Source of the DNA: Asterella californica
Taxonomy: Eukaryota; Streptophyta; Marchantiopsida; Marchantiales; Aytoniaceae
DNA length: 64,000 nucleotides
Assembly (NCBI GenBank): GCA_036924285.1
Contig: JAYKYS010000009.1
Location: 15,748,001-15,812,000, forward strand
Direction: 5' to 3'
In this document: piece by piece, positions 36,101 through 48,741 of the stretch
Position numbering within the stretch: the first letter of the stretch is position 1
Layout of the letters: every line of letters starts with the position of its first letter
Made by a program: the position numbers and the translations under genes
The notes under the pieces: generated by a model
The model's database searches: none
What the model saw: only the letters and a program-made list of their open reading frames with translations
Told to the model about the DNA's origin: nothing

Positions 36101-37590
36101 GTAATTGTAGATTATAATATTATATATGTTTTTCTAAATTTTTGATAAATAAAATTAAGAACATATCACTTATTTACATTTGATATTTGAATAATTAATT
36201 AAACATAATAATTAATTAAAAAATTATTAATCCATAAATTCTAGAAGTCAACTGTGCCAAACATACTCATTGATCTCTATGATGAATTGGACTTTTCACT
36301 TTAGATTATCCTTTTAGGCATTTTCTCATTTTAGAGCTCTTTTATTGTGTTTTCTTTTATAATAAAAGTCTTTGTAATTGTATTTTGTATATTTAACATT
36401 ACTCAATATTCTTTTTTTCTTTTTATATCTATATTATGCCACACATTGTTTTACTATATCCTTGACGGTCTCCTCGAGGTTTGAAACAAGGAGAGGAGTT
36501 ACGAGGCAAACATACGGATTTTAGGATTCCAACTTCAGTTCTGCAATAGAGATTGGACTGCTACTTTGGTTTCATCTACTTCTACAAGGTTCATTTGAAG
36601 TTTTTAGTGAATTTTAGATGGAAAAAGAGAAGTGAAACATATTAGGAATAATTTTACCGAAGTGTCATTTATAACTTATTTAATTTCCTAGAAAGATATT
36701 GATTTCTGGAGTCCTAAGTTAGAAGTCTAATCCTCAATTCTGAAAATCTAGACTATAGACGTACATCTAGAGAAGACAAAACAAAATGATATCATGTAAC
36801 TGTAGCTAGAAGATTCAGACCGATTTGAACGGTTTTTTAAGAAATAAAGATCTCTAGATTTGAAGCAAAGTTGAAGAAACAAAGAGCATTTGAAGTTGGG
36901 ATACAGTTTTAGGGCTTGGAAAAGCAAATGTTTAGTATTTGAAGAGCCATAACTGAGGTTATCAACTTCTTGACACACTACTATGTTATCTTCTGTAACC
37001 AAGAGCTCGATATTGTTCTAAACACATCTTCACGAAATCTGATACAACAATGTTGAGGCTCACTTCTTGTTAATCATGAGAACTGGTAGATACATTATTT
37101 TATGGAAAAGATCTGTTTGCGATGGGACCTTCGATCTTTAAAGATCTATATTTAGATTAAAGATTTATGTAATTACCTACGTATTCTATAAACAAAAACA
37201 AACTTTTAAGATCAAACGGTCTTTATCTATACGGGTCGAAATCTTCTATGTCCCATGAGCAGAAAGGTTCCTTTTACCTTTATCCACGCATTTTGTGTTG
37301 GTTATTGGACAGACTGTTACATATGACGCATTAATATTGATTTTATATTCTGTAGTTTTAGGAATTTAATATAGAAATAAATTCTCTTAATGCCCAGGTG
37401 TCTCTAGAAATATACCTGGTAAGTGAGAGAACTCCATTGTGCAAGTGGATGGTTGCAAACAAAGAAATTTAACTGTTATTCCCAAAATATTTATGAACAG
37501 ATAAAATTTGTTTACAACAATATTATCTGTTAATATTAAAACTCTCCTAGAGCGATAATAATAATGTGATTCACTTTCACAACTAATTAT
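33172..37590. other. Gene-free AT-rich block
   Basis: About 4.4 kb with no open frame above 85 codons and no recognised domain. It holds a perfect 20-bp inverted repeat (listed separately) and several short AT palindromes. I see no gene. Confidence 0.55.
36002..36048. repeat. Perfect 20-bp inverted repeat
   Basis: AATAACGTACTTAATTATAC at 36002-36021, a 7-nt loop, then its exact complement at 36029-36048. Confidence 0.92.
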
Positions 37591-38018
37591 TGAATATGCA
37601 TGCTAGATCAAGTTCGGGGATATTTTACTCGCTTTTTGTTATTCGAAAAATGTAAGTATTATGGAGAAATTCTGTAATAAGCTGTTAGGAAATCAAATCT
37701 AACTTGTTTCTTTTCAAAAAGAAATTATAAGTATTATTTAAAAATTCTATACTAAACTGTTAGAAAAATCATATTTAGCTATAAGTGTTAAAATGATAAC
37801 TTTACATAGAGTTACTAGACTCTCCAAACATAACCCATAAAATGATAGCGGACAGATTCGCTTCTGAAACTACAAGTGCGAGAAGCTCTTAACAAACACT
37901 CGTTAATTTAATTTCAACATTAATTGATTATCTGATCTTTCCTAACAAAAAGGTTACATAATAATTAAACCCTCGCATATTCATCTACTCCAGAGAAGAT
38001 GGAGAAAGTGAATATGCA
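37591..38018 (-). mobile_element. Hairpin-headed element, copy H
   Basis: Minus-strand copy bounded by TGAATATGCA at 37591-37600 and 38009-38018 (TGCATATTCA on the reading strand). The head palindrome spans 37972-38018 and includes the boundary motif on both sides (GCATATTCA ... TGAATATGC) with an inner CTCCA/TGGAG pair. The second inverted pair surrounds AACCTTTTTGTTAGGAAAG near 37945-37965. The core TTATGGGTTATGTTTGG is near 37835. The tail matches copy E (ATAATACTTACATTTTTCGAATAACAAAAAGCGAG, in part). Confidence 0.78.
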
Positions 38019-38963
38019 AGGAAGATTATAGTTAAATACGATTATTAGAAAAGAAAAAAGATATTGCTTTCTTCGCTTTTATACCCGCAAAGTCTCTTTT
38101 ACCATGACTCTAGGTAAAAGGGTGACCATCTACTCCAATGGTTCTAAAGAATAGAACTTTGCATCCACGTTGTCAGTATCTTCAACCGTTTCATCCTCTC
38201 ATGATTTTTCCTGGATCTATGTTTATCGACTTCATCTTCAAGTCTACTACATAATCTTCATCCTCGAACTGAAACTCTGTCAAGATATTTGCTAGATCGA
38301 CCTCCTCATCTCTCTTTTTGAAAATCTTGACACGTTTACCTACCATTTAAAACCCTAAACTCATTTCGTCCAACTCTTGTAGGATGTATGTTGTGTTATC
38401 GTGAATCTTCTTCATCACATATAGATCAAACAACCGCTTGAGTAGAATTTTCATAGTGCACTATGCTAGTGGTCTAGATTGTTGTTGTAAACTAACACTC
38501 AATAATCTTCCTTGATTTTCCTAGACATTAGACGATGTCGGATAGGTTTTAAATTTGGATTTTTACTCTAATGAAACCAAGTTTGGAACCTACAACCGTC
38601 AAGTGAGAAAGCACCACCTCTTAACTTTATGCTAAGAGGTGGTGTGGTAGGCCACTAAGTTCAAACTTTACCTTATCTCAGTCTCAAGGGTTTCACTACT
38701 CGATTTGTTGTAATTACGCGAGGGTAAAATATGTCTATTTAAATTCAGTTTACCAAATTCTTGAAAGTCATTTTAAAATCAAAAATTTTATTTTTTGATA
38801 CACTAGAGTCATCAAAATAAAATATAAGACTAAATTTCAAAGTCAGAATTTCTGCTTCGGTTCAGGAAAATAAATATTTATTACATATGGAATTTTACAG
38901 AAAAGTATAGATTCAATCAAAAATTACTCACTACTTTTAAACTTTGTGATTTATTCGAAGTGA
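38019..38963. other. Intergenic
   Basis: No supported gene. It holds a 12-bp perfect stem CACCACCTCTTA / TAAGAGGTGGTG at 38612-38644 with a 9-nt loop. Confidence 0.5.
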
Positions 38964-39943
38964 GTCTAGTACTTAGGAAATGGTCTGATTGAGATACGTA
39001 GAGTTTAAAGTTACTGGAGAAAAGGGTAATCTTCATGATGATCTAAAGTAGAAAAGAGAATATTTATTTTCTTTTTTTATATCGATACTTGATATTTAAA
39101 TTTATTTATCAGTTAAATATCATATTAATAAATATAAAATATATTTAAGTTAATTTATATTTTTTTAATAGATATTTATCTTTTGATTGAAGAAAAAATT
39201 ATATAAAACAATTATATTTGAATATTATAACTACTCAAGTAAGATGTTATATCAATCTTAAAATTTGCACGTGATTCATGAACATTACAAGAGTAGAAAC
39301 ACAAAAAACATAACCTATGAATTTTCCCTTAACGACTATCTTCTTGTACACGTTCTTCTCGAAATGAACATGAGATGCATATTTTAGGTATTTGTAAGTA
39401 TCTAGAGCACAATCTATGTGATCGAGAAGTTTGGCTAAAGCCATCACTACCTCTACCACCCTTCCCTTCAAATGTCCAAGGTGCCCGAATTTGTGCTCTA
39501 GATACTTACAAATACCTAAAATATGCATCTCATGTTCATTCCGAGAAGAACGTGTACAAGAAGATAGTCACTAAGAGAGGACTATCTTGTGTTTGTGTTT
39601 TTACTCTTGTAATTTTCATGAATCACGTGTGTGTTTTTAAATTGATAGAACATTTTACTTGAGTAGTTAAAATATTAAAATATAATAATATCACTTTTTT
39701 ATATATTTTTTCCTCAATCAAAAGATAGATATCTATAAAAGAACAATGTAACTTAACTTAAATATATTTCATATTCATTAATATGATATTTTAATTGATA
39801 AATAACGTTAAATATCAAATATCGATATACAAAAAGAAAATAAATATTCTCTTTCTCTCTTTAGATCATCATGAAGATTATCCTTTTCTCCAGCAACTTT
39901 AAACTCTACATATCTCAATCAGACCATTACCTTAGTACTAGAC
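38964..39943. mobile_element. 980-bp foldback element
   Basis: Two arms of about 450-480 bp, 38964-39413 and 39495-39943, are inverted copies around a loop of about 80 bp. The tips read GTCTAGTACTTAGG and the complement of GTCTAGTACTAAGG. TGA occurs directly outside both tips (38961-38963 and 39944-39946), a candidate 3-bp target duplication. The short frames in each arm are mirror images of one another and are not genes. This is a non-autonomous element; the class is unknown. Confidence 0.87.
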
Positions 39944-40663
39944 TGACCGCACCTGCAGTTTTACGACCTCTTTTTCAGATTCCGAACCTTGTGGAGAGGG
40001 TTGGTAATAAATGTGCAGTCACACTAGGAGACAGTTTTAATTTCGATAGGTTTTGGCAGTGTTCCGTACATAATCTAACTTTCACGAGAAAGGTTTGTGG
40101 AGAGCATGGTTTCACAAACGAGTTGACATTTTCACTTTTCAACACGTGAAAGTCTATCCACGTAGCGTAAAGTAAAGTATGTAAAATTAGTCTGAAAGCA
40201 GATCTGCATGTGCGGGCTCTTCACAATTTCAGGTTGACGAACTGATCAAAACTACTGTAGGATAGTTTTTGACAACAATCTGTGATAATCGAAACTGATT
40301 GTGCAGGTGCGGTTTGTCCCTGTGTCTGGAATATACCTTTTAACACCGATTCTGTAAGTTTCTTCAAGCCTGATGTTAGTCGGGGATGATATCCCTGTTC
40401 TTCATTTTCTTCAACTGCTCGCACCCTTGTACTTCTTCTTTCCGCGCTTGATCTAAAGCCACCGTCCTATAACATCAGACTTTTTACTGGAGATAGAAGA
40501 ATTACAAACGCATTATTAATGCTTATCAACGCTTCCTTTGGGTTCCTTAATTCCCATAGAAGAATCAGAGAGGTGTAAAGAACTGGGAACTCCGGACTGT
40601 ATTGTTCATCCAGATTCACTCCTTGACTCGTCGTAGAGTTATTGCACACCCTTATCCGCGTAA

Positions 40664-40948
40664 GTGAACACTGTGTTTCCCAGCAGAGCTGTGAATGAGA
40701 AAATGCAGGTCGCAATGGCCTCAGGCAAGTGTGCAGCATCTTTGACGAGCAGAAGTAAAAAGTTTGTAGAGAAAGAAGAGCATCAGCTGATTCGAAGCTA
40801 CTTCTTGCCAGTTCGAGCTACCCTACCTGCGGTACAGCTTGAAAAGGCCAGAGAATGTGTAGGTGAGTACCCGAGCGACTTCTCGAACTCCACTCGGGAC
40901 GACAACGGAAGGACAAAGAGACGGCCAAATAAGCTGCAGATGAGTTAG
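40664..40948 (+). CDS. Possible small ORF or exon, unknown
   Basis: A 94-codon frame, Lys/Arg/Glu-rich, containing RSYFLPVRATLPAVQLEKAREC followed by a GT-like donor (GGTGAG at about 40861). I do not recognise a family. It sits downstream of the methyltransferase gene on the opposite strand. It could be an exon, a 3' UTR shadow or chance. Confidence 0.2.
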   Translation: MNTVFPSRAVNEKMQVAMASGKCAASLTSRSKKFVEKEEHQLIRSYFLPVRATLPAVQLEKARECVGEYPSDFSNSTRDDNGRTKRRPNKLQMS

Positions 40949-41332
40949 AAAGGAAACAGCTGCAAAACGTCTCCACATCAAGCTCAACATACGCCATCTT
41001 TGTTCGATGGCAGATAATTCATTATATCGAAATAGAATGCATGGTCAGGAGTCTGCCAAGAACATCTGACTTTCATCTCATCTTCCAGTAAAAGATCGAA
41101 ATATCATGTGAACATCCTAAACTGCCCAGGAAGACAAGCACGAGTAACACCTGCAGGCATGGTCGACATTTCCTGAATCGGCCTGAATCAAAATGTTCAC
41201 CCTAGTTGCAGAAGACGTGACTCCCGTATCCAAAGGAAGCGTTGATTTTGTTCCAGTACATAAATCGCATTCAAATTTTTGTACAAAATAATAATCTAAC
41301 TATTGACCATGATGACTGTCTACTGGACTAAT

Positions 41333-43994
41333 CTATTTCTTGTGCGCAACGATTGTTCTATGCCTCGGGGAACATTCTGTTTGAGTCGGGAACGTAAAAC
41401 CCCTTTCTTCAATGGCCCTCTCTATTCCAAAGGTCCTATAATCGTCGAAGTAAGGTTCAGTCGCTTTAAACTGTGCACAGGCAAATCAATGATTCAGTTC
41501 ACTGACTACTCCATAGACAACGGCCAAACCACCATCTTTCTCGGATGTAGAGCTGATGAAACTAGTCAGAACACGCTAAATCGTCTTTACTCGAAACCTA
41601 GCATAATCGTGAAGACTGACCGCATGCAATCAATACAAATATCAATCAATATTTCTTGGCTGTCACAAAATCGTCAGAGGCTCACGAGTCAGCAGAACGT
41701 AACAGAAGATAACAACCATTACTTACCGCTGTGAAGGCAAAGACATTGTTCACCATATTCTGCAAATAAGGGCTGTAAGGATTCATCTCCATAATAGCAA
41801 GGGCACCCCCCGGCTTTAGAAGTCGGTGTGCTTCTTCAATTATCTGCAGTTCAAAGCGGACTCAGGACACGATAGGTTGAACTAGGTAACTTCCATCAGA
41901 AACTGGGTAAGTCGAACTTGCTGTTAGAACGCATTTTTCCTATCTTCCGCTCTGCAGTCTTCATCCAGACTCACAATCAAAATGCAGGGGGTAAACACGT
42001 CTCTAGTGCAGGAGTCTAGTTTTATACCTGCTTGGTCGCAGTCCGGGGAAGTTCGTGACACACTAAACAAAGGGAGACTAGGTCGTAGGCGCCTGATGGC
42101 AACCCGGTGTACTCGGCACCTGCATGTAGAAATTGAACTGACTTGCCCTGGCCCTTCATTACAACTTCAAGAAAGAGACAATCTCAGTTCCTAGGTGGAA
42201 CCACCGAGAACAAGATAAACAACATTGGAATACATCAACTTTCCCTTTGCTTGATAGAAGCGTACCCTAAACATGCACTCAAGTGTAATGAGGTTGTCAT
42301 GAGCGCACCCTTTCCTTTTGGCGGTAGTTGGCGACAGAAATGAAATAAGGTGAAAGATCCACCCCGACGGTATGCGCACTAGGAAACACCTATAATGACC
42401 CAAACATTCATGAACTATCCATCAGCGCTGCATTTACCACGACAATTACCAGCGGCTCATAATTCGTTAAACGGCGGTGGAATAACAAGCTGGAACTACG
42501 TATAGCGAACTGTTAAGCTATTATTGTATTTGGGCAGGAACCAGAATTACGGCTACCGAAATTAAAATACAGGAGATATCATTACTGCCATATTTTCACT
42601 GCAGAAATCTACTAAAAGGAGACTCTAAATCACACCTCATGGAGTCCGTATGTGCTAAGCCCAGTTGAACACCCAAGATCCACAATAGCTTGCGGGGTGG
42701 TTTTCAACATGGGTAACATCGTTCTGTGATAGGAGTTCCTCAACTCGGCATCTCCATCTGGATCCAATCTCTTCTTCTGCAGGAAATACAAAGCGCACTT
42801 GTCACTGCTTCTGGAAGGATCCAGCACACTACAAGGCATTGCATAAAAACATAGTACAACTGGACTCCAGAAAACCCACAGATTCCTACATATAGGGATC
42901 GTTGGTTCCAACTGGAACCAGCAGCACATGCGGCTCCGAAAGCCAAGACAAGCCTAAGGCTTCAACCATTGACTTGCAGTACATGACAAGATCCAAAGCA
43001 GACAGGAGCTACTCTTTCCTCTCCAACTAAACAACCTCGGGATCAAAAGTATTGGCGTGGACCGATCTTGCCGCCAGCTCCACCTCCCAGGCCGCATCCC
43101 ATGATAAATTTCCATATTCGTAGGCATGAAATGGCTTCAAATAGTACTGCAATGACTTAATGAGAAAACTGTGAGAAGTACAACTCATATCGAACTTTGC
43201 TAAGCAATGTGAAGAGTAGACAATATTAAAGAGGAAACTCTCAAGAAGTACCTGCAGGGCAGACTACACTCCTACTCACAAGGTAGATCTACCAACAACT
43301 ACTGATCAACTAGCTTCCGTTCGCGAGAACTGGAGATATTTGACCCGAGGATCGTTCTCTTAGAGCAGATAAGTCCTGCCAATATGCCGGAGTTGCTCGG
43401 CGTTAGCCCAAATAAAAGAAAATAATATAAATTGGAGCTCCATAGCTTCTTTTAGAGGAAGAAAAGTTTACCGCAGGGTACTCCACATGCTTGTTTTGTG
43501 CCTCCTTGAGCTCCTCCGACCAATCATGAGTGCGAAGTTTAGCTAGCTCCGGTCCCCAAGGATAGCCAATTTCTGCCCCCCTTGTAATGATCATGTTTCT
43601 TGCTTGACCTGCTGCAAACTTGAAAAAGGGTTCGTAAGAGAACAGGGCGTTGACAGCGGCAGCACCTATGCTCATGGGAGTAAACCCGCCCCCCTCATTG
43701 TTCAAATCCTCCACTGGAGCAGAAGGTTGCTTTTGTGGGGCCATCGAGTAGTTGCAAAGAACTCTCCTAGTGGTCGAAGGCGTTGTCTCCCAATGAACCG
43801 CCAGCATCAGACTCCTTACCGGAGGACAACGATCCTACAACAGTGTCAACAACAATGCTATTTACATCGGTTGCCATTTCCATGGACATTTCGACTCCGA
43901 AACAGGAAAACGCGGTAGTAGCAACGACGAGAAAATGTAATAAACATAACATCTGAGAATCCGAACGACAGTAACCGACTTCTGTGGAGACCAT
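41333..43994 (-). CDS. SAM-dependent methyltransferase (class I, UbiE/type 11-like)
   Basis: Minus-strand exons in order: 43820-43994, 43472-43761, 43036-43146, 42636-42776, 42309-42389, 42028-42141, 41727-41843 and 41333-41470, giving about 388 residues. Motif I IVDLGCSTGLSTYGL is at about 222-236, post-I VGVDLSPYFISVANY at about 247-261, motif IV LPSGAYDLVSLCLVCHELP next, then EEAHRLLKPGGALAIMEMNP, and the C-terminus SPRHRTIVAHKK. The N-terminal part (LFSYEPFFKFAAGQAR, EYPAYYLKPFHAYEYGNLSW) is what I recall of a plant/cyanobacterial methyltransferase family of unknown substrate. All exon joins are in frame with GT..AG borders. The first intron (43762-43819, 58 nt) is uncertain; a start at 43744 (MAPQKQPS) would give 324 residues. 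The hydrophobic first 40 residues suggest a targeting peptide. Confidence 0.85.
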
Positions 43995-45127
43995 GTTGAG
44001 TAGTGGAACGTTTCTAAGCCACCGCTAAAAGTTCGATCAAGTGCTCATTTTCCAGCTCAATTCAGTACTTATCAGGACCTCTATCGAGATGGAAAATTCT
44101 CGTAAAACTAAATGAGCGATCCTGCACGCACGTTGTCGGCACGAGGTCCGCATTGTTACAGACTTGTGGCAGGACTTAGACTTATCAGTATTGCACCGCA
44201 ACAAGTGTGCCAGCATTCACCAGTAGAAACAATACTGCGCAACAATCCCAATTACTGGACACAAATTTGACAAAATCCTTTGCAGCTTCGCCTCACCCAT
44301 TTCTTCCACAACTATCCAGGGGAAGTCATCCTGGCGAGGAATTCAGGTGAAGCGAACAACGACAGTCATGAAGTGTACAGGTAGATCATCATCACCTGGA
44401 CATACACTCACCAACACCTTCAAATTCCGACGACAACCACTTGAGACTCATTCCTCTAGTTCTACAGACAAACAGCAGTTGCATGTCCATGGGCGCACAA
44501 CAAAGCTTCGTACGACTCCTTAAAGATTAAAAGGTGCACTCATTACCAGAGAAATCCCAGACATTGCCACCACACACTGGGACGCCATCACGACGACGCC
44601 TAGCGAGAAAGAAAGAACGAGCTCAGGCAGTTCGAGCCAAATAAAACCACGCCGCACCAAATTCAAATGATGTCGCTGAGTGATCAGTGTACGTTTGTCT
44701 CATGTATTGAATTTGTGAAGAAGGTTAGTCACCAGCGGCGACAGGCAGACAGACAGTGAATCGATCGATTATCACACCACATCATAAGAAGCTACCTTGA
44801 ACAACAGTACAGGAGCAGCGGATCCACTACGAAGGGGAGATTCTTCAGAGTCTGGACGAATACAGTATCAGGACCATCGAACGGTGATGTGATCCACTAC
44901 CGAGTGAGTACAGCCGTTGGTGAAGAGCCAGGGAAACACGGAGACGCGTCACCATCTGTCGTCCTCGTAGACTTAAATCCCCTGTATACTATAAGTGCTC
45001 CTGGTAACTCGCCTTCAGAGTTAAGCACAAACTGTTGTTGGTGATAAGTTTTGACACGAGAATAAAATCTATGACATATGGATTTAAATCAGAAGTAGAT
45101 TCGAATCGAGCCTTAGTAACCTAGAAG
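43995..45127. other. Methyltransferase upstream region
   Basis: Probable promoter and leader of the minus-strand methyltransferase gene, then intergenic DNA. No open frame above 60 codons and no clear motif. Confidence 0.45.
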
Positions 45128-45210
45128 CATGCATATTCATCTCTTCCATCTGAATAGGGAAGAATATAACATGTTCATTAAATTACTATTCGTTATTTTG
45201 AGTTTTAATG
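45128..45210 (+). mobile_element. Hairpin-headed element fragment, copy J
   Basis: The start GCATGCATATTCATCTCTTCC and the head palindrome (TCTTCC .. GGGAAGAATAT) match the other copies. The second stem and tail are not found. It runs straight into the 182-bp array, so it looks truncated. Confidence 0.5.
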
Positions 45211-45905
45211 GATTCTGAATAAATCTCACAAAATCACGTTCATCATTCTCCATAAAATATTTAGTTCAGAAAAAAATTGTCTTTACATACTCTTGAGGTC
45301 ATCCAGACCAGCCTTCATCATCTCAACCTCTCCTTGAGGTAGAGTCTTCTTACTTGAGGAGGTTACACAACTTACAAGACATCTAGTCTCACCATGAGTT
45401 TGGTGATCCTCGCCTTGTATCCCGCGATTCCTGTTATGTTATTTTCTTTCACCTCTTCTTAAGGTCATCTCGACCCTCTCTCTCGAGAAAAATCTTCACA
45501 CAGGCTGTAAATATTAACGTCGTCATTTAAGCTCGGAATGAGCTACAAATGGTCTCATTCCAACCATCCAAGTTTCAGCCACTTCAGAATAAACTTCGCA
45601 AATTTTTGGTCATTATTCTCCATGGAATGCTCTCTTTAGAAAATGATTCGTCTCGACCTCTTCTTCAGAGAAAACCCTTCACACACATCCAAACCAAGCG
45701 TTGTCATTTAACTCCAGAATGAGCTCAAAGGAGCTTTCCAACCATCCAAGTTTCAACAGATTCTGAGTAAACCTAGCAAAGTTATGGCCATTATTCTCCA
45801 TAGGATGTTTTTTCTAGAAAAAGATTCCTGATCTTCTCTTGACGTCATCTCAACCATTCATTATTCTCTCGACCTCCTCTTGAGAAAAAATCTTCGAGGA
45901 CGAAT
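45200..45905 (+). repeat. Degenerate tandem array, unit about 182 bp
   Basis: Recurring blocks include TTCTGAATAAA..CTC, CATTATTCTCCAT(A/G)GAATG, TTTAGAAAA-GATTC and TCTCGACCTC-TTCT-GAGAAAA-TCTTCAC. Offsets between the clear copies (45571 and 45748; 45207 and 45571) are about 180 and 2 x 182. There are three to four units, each well diverged. Confidence 0.7.
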
Positions 45906-47392
45906 GGTGATCAACGATGAGTTTATATGCTTACAGATTTAAACGCTGAAGAACCTCGACAGCAGCCGTTTGCACGTCTGTGGCCAATTTTCTCGTGCTC
46001 GACTCGTGATACGTGTTGACAATGTCCTCCGTGAATCTGTAAAGATTCACGCAAGCAAGCAGAAACAGCGAAACCAGTCACTTCTACATCCCACCGTTTT
46101 TGGAGCTCATAACAAGAGCACAAAGGGTACTCGCAAGCAAGTTCCTAGGAAGAATGGACAACGAAACCTATTGCTGGACAAAGTTCTAAGTGCACAAGTT
46201 CCAGGTCCGGCATTATTCTTAAGGAGAAACCAACTGAACCTTTTCATATGAGCAGGAACCCCTGGCTATGTGTAAATAGTCAAGGTTCGAAGTCTTGCCT
46301 GCGCCTGACAAATAAACGAGTTCTGTTAGTTGCCGGGGTTCCTAGCGATGCCGAACAGCGTGTGTGACAATCAAATTATCTATCTAATACAACTCAGTAA
46401 GCATACCAGAAGACAGGTTGAGTCATCTGGCGCTTGCAGCCACTAGTACAGAAGAGGTAACAGTCTGCTGAAGTGAGCCACGAGCAGAAGCCCTATACCA
46501 TCCATTTGAGGTTGATTTCTTGAAGTCAGATTAGTCGTCGTGCTTGATCGTCCTTCTAGTTCCTCTAACATTCCGCTGGAAGTTCGACTATAGCTGGACG
46601 AAACAAAGAGGGTTGAACACAACATACGGGATAATAAGACCGAAATAGCACTTGACAGTGAAGCTTCTGATACATGGATCACCAAGAACTGCGAGAATTG
46701 TTTCGTTTACAGCAGATCACTCTTCTTACAGCGAGTTTCACAGCAACTTGCCAGAGGCCTTCGCATCCTATCAAACTTCTCGTGCACTGCATCGATTTAT
46801 TCCACCGAAAGTCCGTGGGGTTCAAGACCAAATAATTCTGTAACGATATTCAATCAGCTGTTTTATGTTCTCAGTACCCCAAGGTTTCGACCCTTTCACT
46901 GAAAATGAACGCAATAGTGTAACCAGCCGCACACTCAATTAGTGTCATAATGTAAAAAATGTAGCGTACACTATTTCATGAGAGCTTGATGTCGAAGGTC
47001 TCTTCAAATTTAGTGTAGCCTACACTCATTACACTAAACAGTTAGATACGGGAGATGCATCTTTGCCTCGTCCACGAACTAGGTCAAAAGACCCATGTGT
47101 CAACTGAGGGTTTAGTTCACAAGTTCCTTCCAACGATTTCATCCAGAGAGGGAGCGGAAGGCCATTCACACGGTGCTCTACGTTCGGTGATTAACTAAAC
47201 CAGAATTTAACAAGCATCTAATCACCATCCAACACATTTCACCTTCCCGGAAAAAGCCGGAACCAAGGTTCCGCTTTAGAACCCTTGCAAAGTGTGTTTT
47301 CAATCTTTTGACACTGTGCATCAGTTGCACACGTTCTAATCACGTGAACATAATCCTCCTCCACAACTTCCATGATGCAGATAAAATTGCTT
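45906..47392. other. No supported gene
   Basis: Short frames on both strands (45970-46251 plus, 45923-46123 minus, 46443-46685 minus) show no motif and no splice-supported extension. Confidence 0.4.
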
Positions 47393-47444
47393 CAGTTCAG
47401 AAGTTGACGCTTTCAGTTCAATCAGTCCGTCAACTTCTGAACTG
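47393..47444. repeat. 17-bp perfect inverted repeat
   Basis: CAGTTCAGAAGTTGACG at 47393-47409 and its exact complement at 47428-47444, with an 18-nt loop. Confidence 0.88.
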
Positions 47445-48359
47445 TAGGCATGTCGGATGACCATTCACTACCATTCAGCGTGCACATTCAGATATAGATA
47501 AAGAGAGGTAGCTTCATTAATCCCGGGCATACACAACAATGAAGCAAACCAAGAAAGGTCCGCTGGTGTTTGACGGAGCTTCTAGGCGAGCTGAGATCGA
47601 TGCAAGCCAAAGGACGAGTGTCCTTATCGGCAGGTTCTCCGTTCCAAATCCCTCTCCCGTGACTGATCGACATCTAAAAGCGCACCCTACCAATAACTAA
47701 AGTCCTACTTGCATCTTGTCCTCTCCGGTTCCGTCTACACTTTTGGCCTTCCTTCGTCTCTAATGCACTCTAAGAGACTCAGCGGGTGTAATGGTTACAA
47801 AAGTTTACTTACCGGACCCAACACTTGGACAATGAATTCCTCTGAGACTCCGAGCTTTACCTCAGATTAGGAGTCCGCCCAGTTTGGTCCAAAAACGGTT
47901 CAGGTTTGAAACAGGCTCTAGTCGGTTTCAAATAGCGTAGTTTCATGTTCAGGTAACTGGTTCAGTTTTTGTATGGATCGGTCTGTGCTGGTCCGGTCTT
48001 CAAATTGAAATTTGAATTTGTTCGGTTCAGTTTAGGTTCCAAGCAATCGCTCAAATTTTGCCGCCCGTTTTTGAAGTGCTTGCTTCTTGCCTTGGATTCC
48101 ATCTCTCTTGTACCACATACCCCACGCTAACTCACAGTTCCGCTTGACAGTAGAGAGATTTGACACATTAACAACAGAACTAGAGGTTTGCGAGGTATAC
48201 GTCGGCTCCTGAGATCGGCAAGCTTCTTGATCCTTCGGACTAAGCCTGTATATCTTCTCGAGATTTCCTGCCCCCACCCCTGGAAAGAATAGTAGACTCC
48301 TCTTGTTATAGAATTGAGTTGTTGATGCTCTCCCCAGGTCAGGTCTTGTGTTGTTTAGA
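47445..48359. other. No supported gene
   Basis: Mixed-composition intergenic DNA. The minus-strand frame at 48032-48544 (170 codons) runs through the 102-bp inverted repeat and its internal tandem units; nothing in it looks like a known domain. Confidence 0.4.
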
Positions 48360-48461
48360 CAGTAATTTACTTGGTCGGGCCCATGCGCCAAACTCGTTAC
48401 TTGACCGGGCCCATGCGCCAAACTCGTTACTTGATCGGGCCCTCGACTGGTAATAAGAAGT
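48360..48461. repeat. 102-bp inverted repeat, left copy
   Basis: Near-exact inverted match to 49320-49421 (one difference seen). Inside are two and a half copies of a 30-bp direct repeat, GGGCCCATGCGCCAAACTCG plus TTACTTGACC. Confidence 0.92.
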
Positions 48462-48650
48462 GTTCGACCGACATCGTGGCAGGGCTGTTGACATGGACAG
48501 AGAATGTTGACGTGGAATGCAGTGTGTATGTCCAACATGGACACTCATCGTGGTTTGGACATACAGTCATCGTGGAAATGCGAAGTAGCAAAATGACATC
48601 GATGTTTTCGAACTGAATTGCAATCACCTGGCGATCAAAGACCGAGCGCG

Positions 48651-48682
48651 GGTGCTCTGAATGTCCAGTGAAGAAATTCAAC

Positions 48683-48741
<59 letters not shown>

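Noticed and set aside
39247..39662. Two similar ORFs on opposite strands
   Set aside because: They are mirror images produced by the arms of the foldback element, not a gene pair.
41303..41734. 143-codon plus-strand frame
   Set aside because: It covers the last exon and intron of the minus-strand methyltransferase; the minus strand gives the conserved protein ends.
45970..46251. 93-codon plus-strand basic frame
   Set aside because: No recognisable domain, no splice-supported continuation, and competing frames on the other strand.
48032..48544. 170-codon minus-strand frame
   Set aside because: It reads through a 30-bp tandem repeat and one 102-bp inverted repeat; the other copy does not support a protein.
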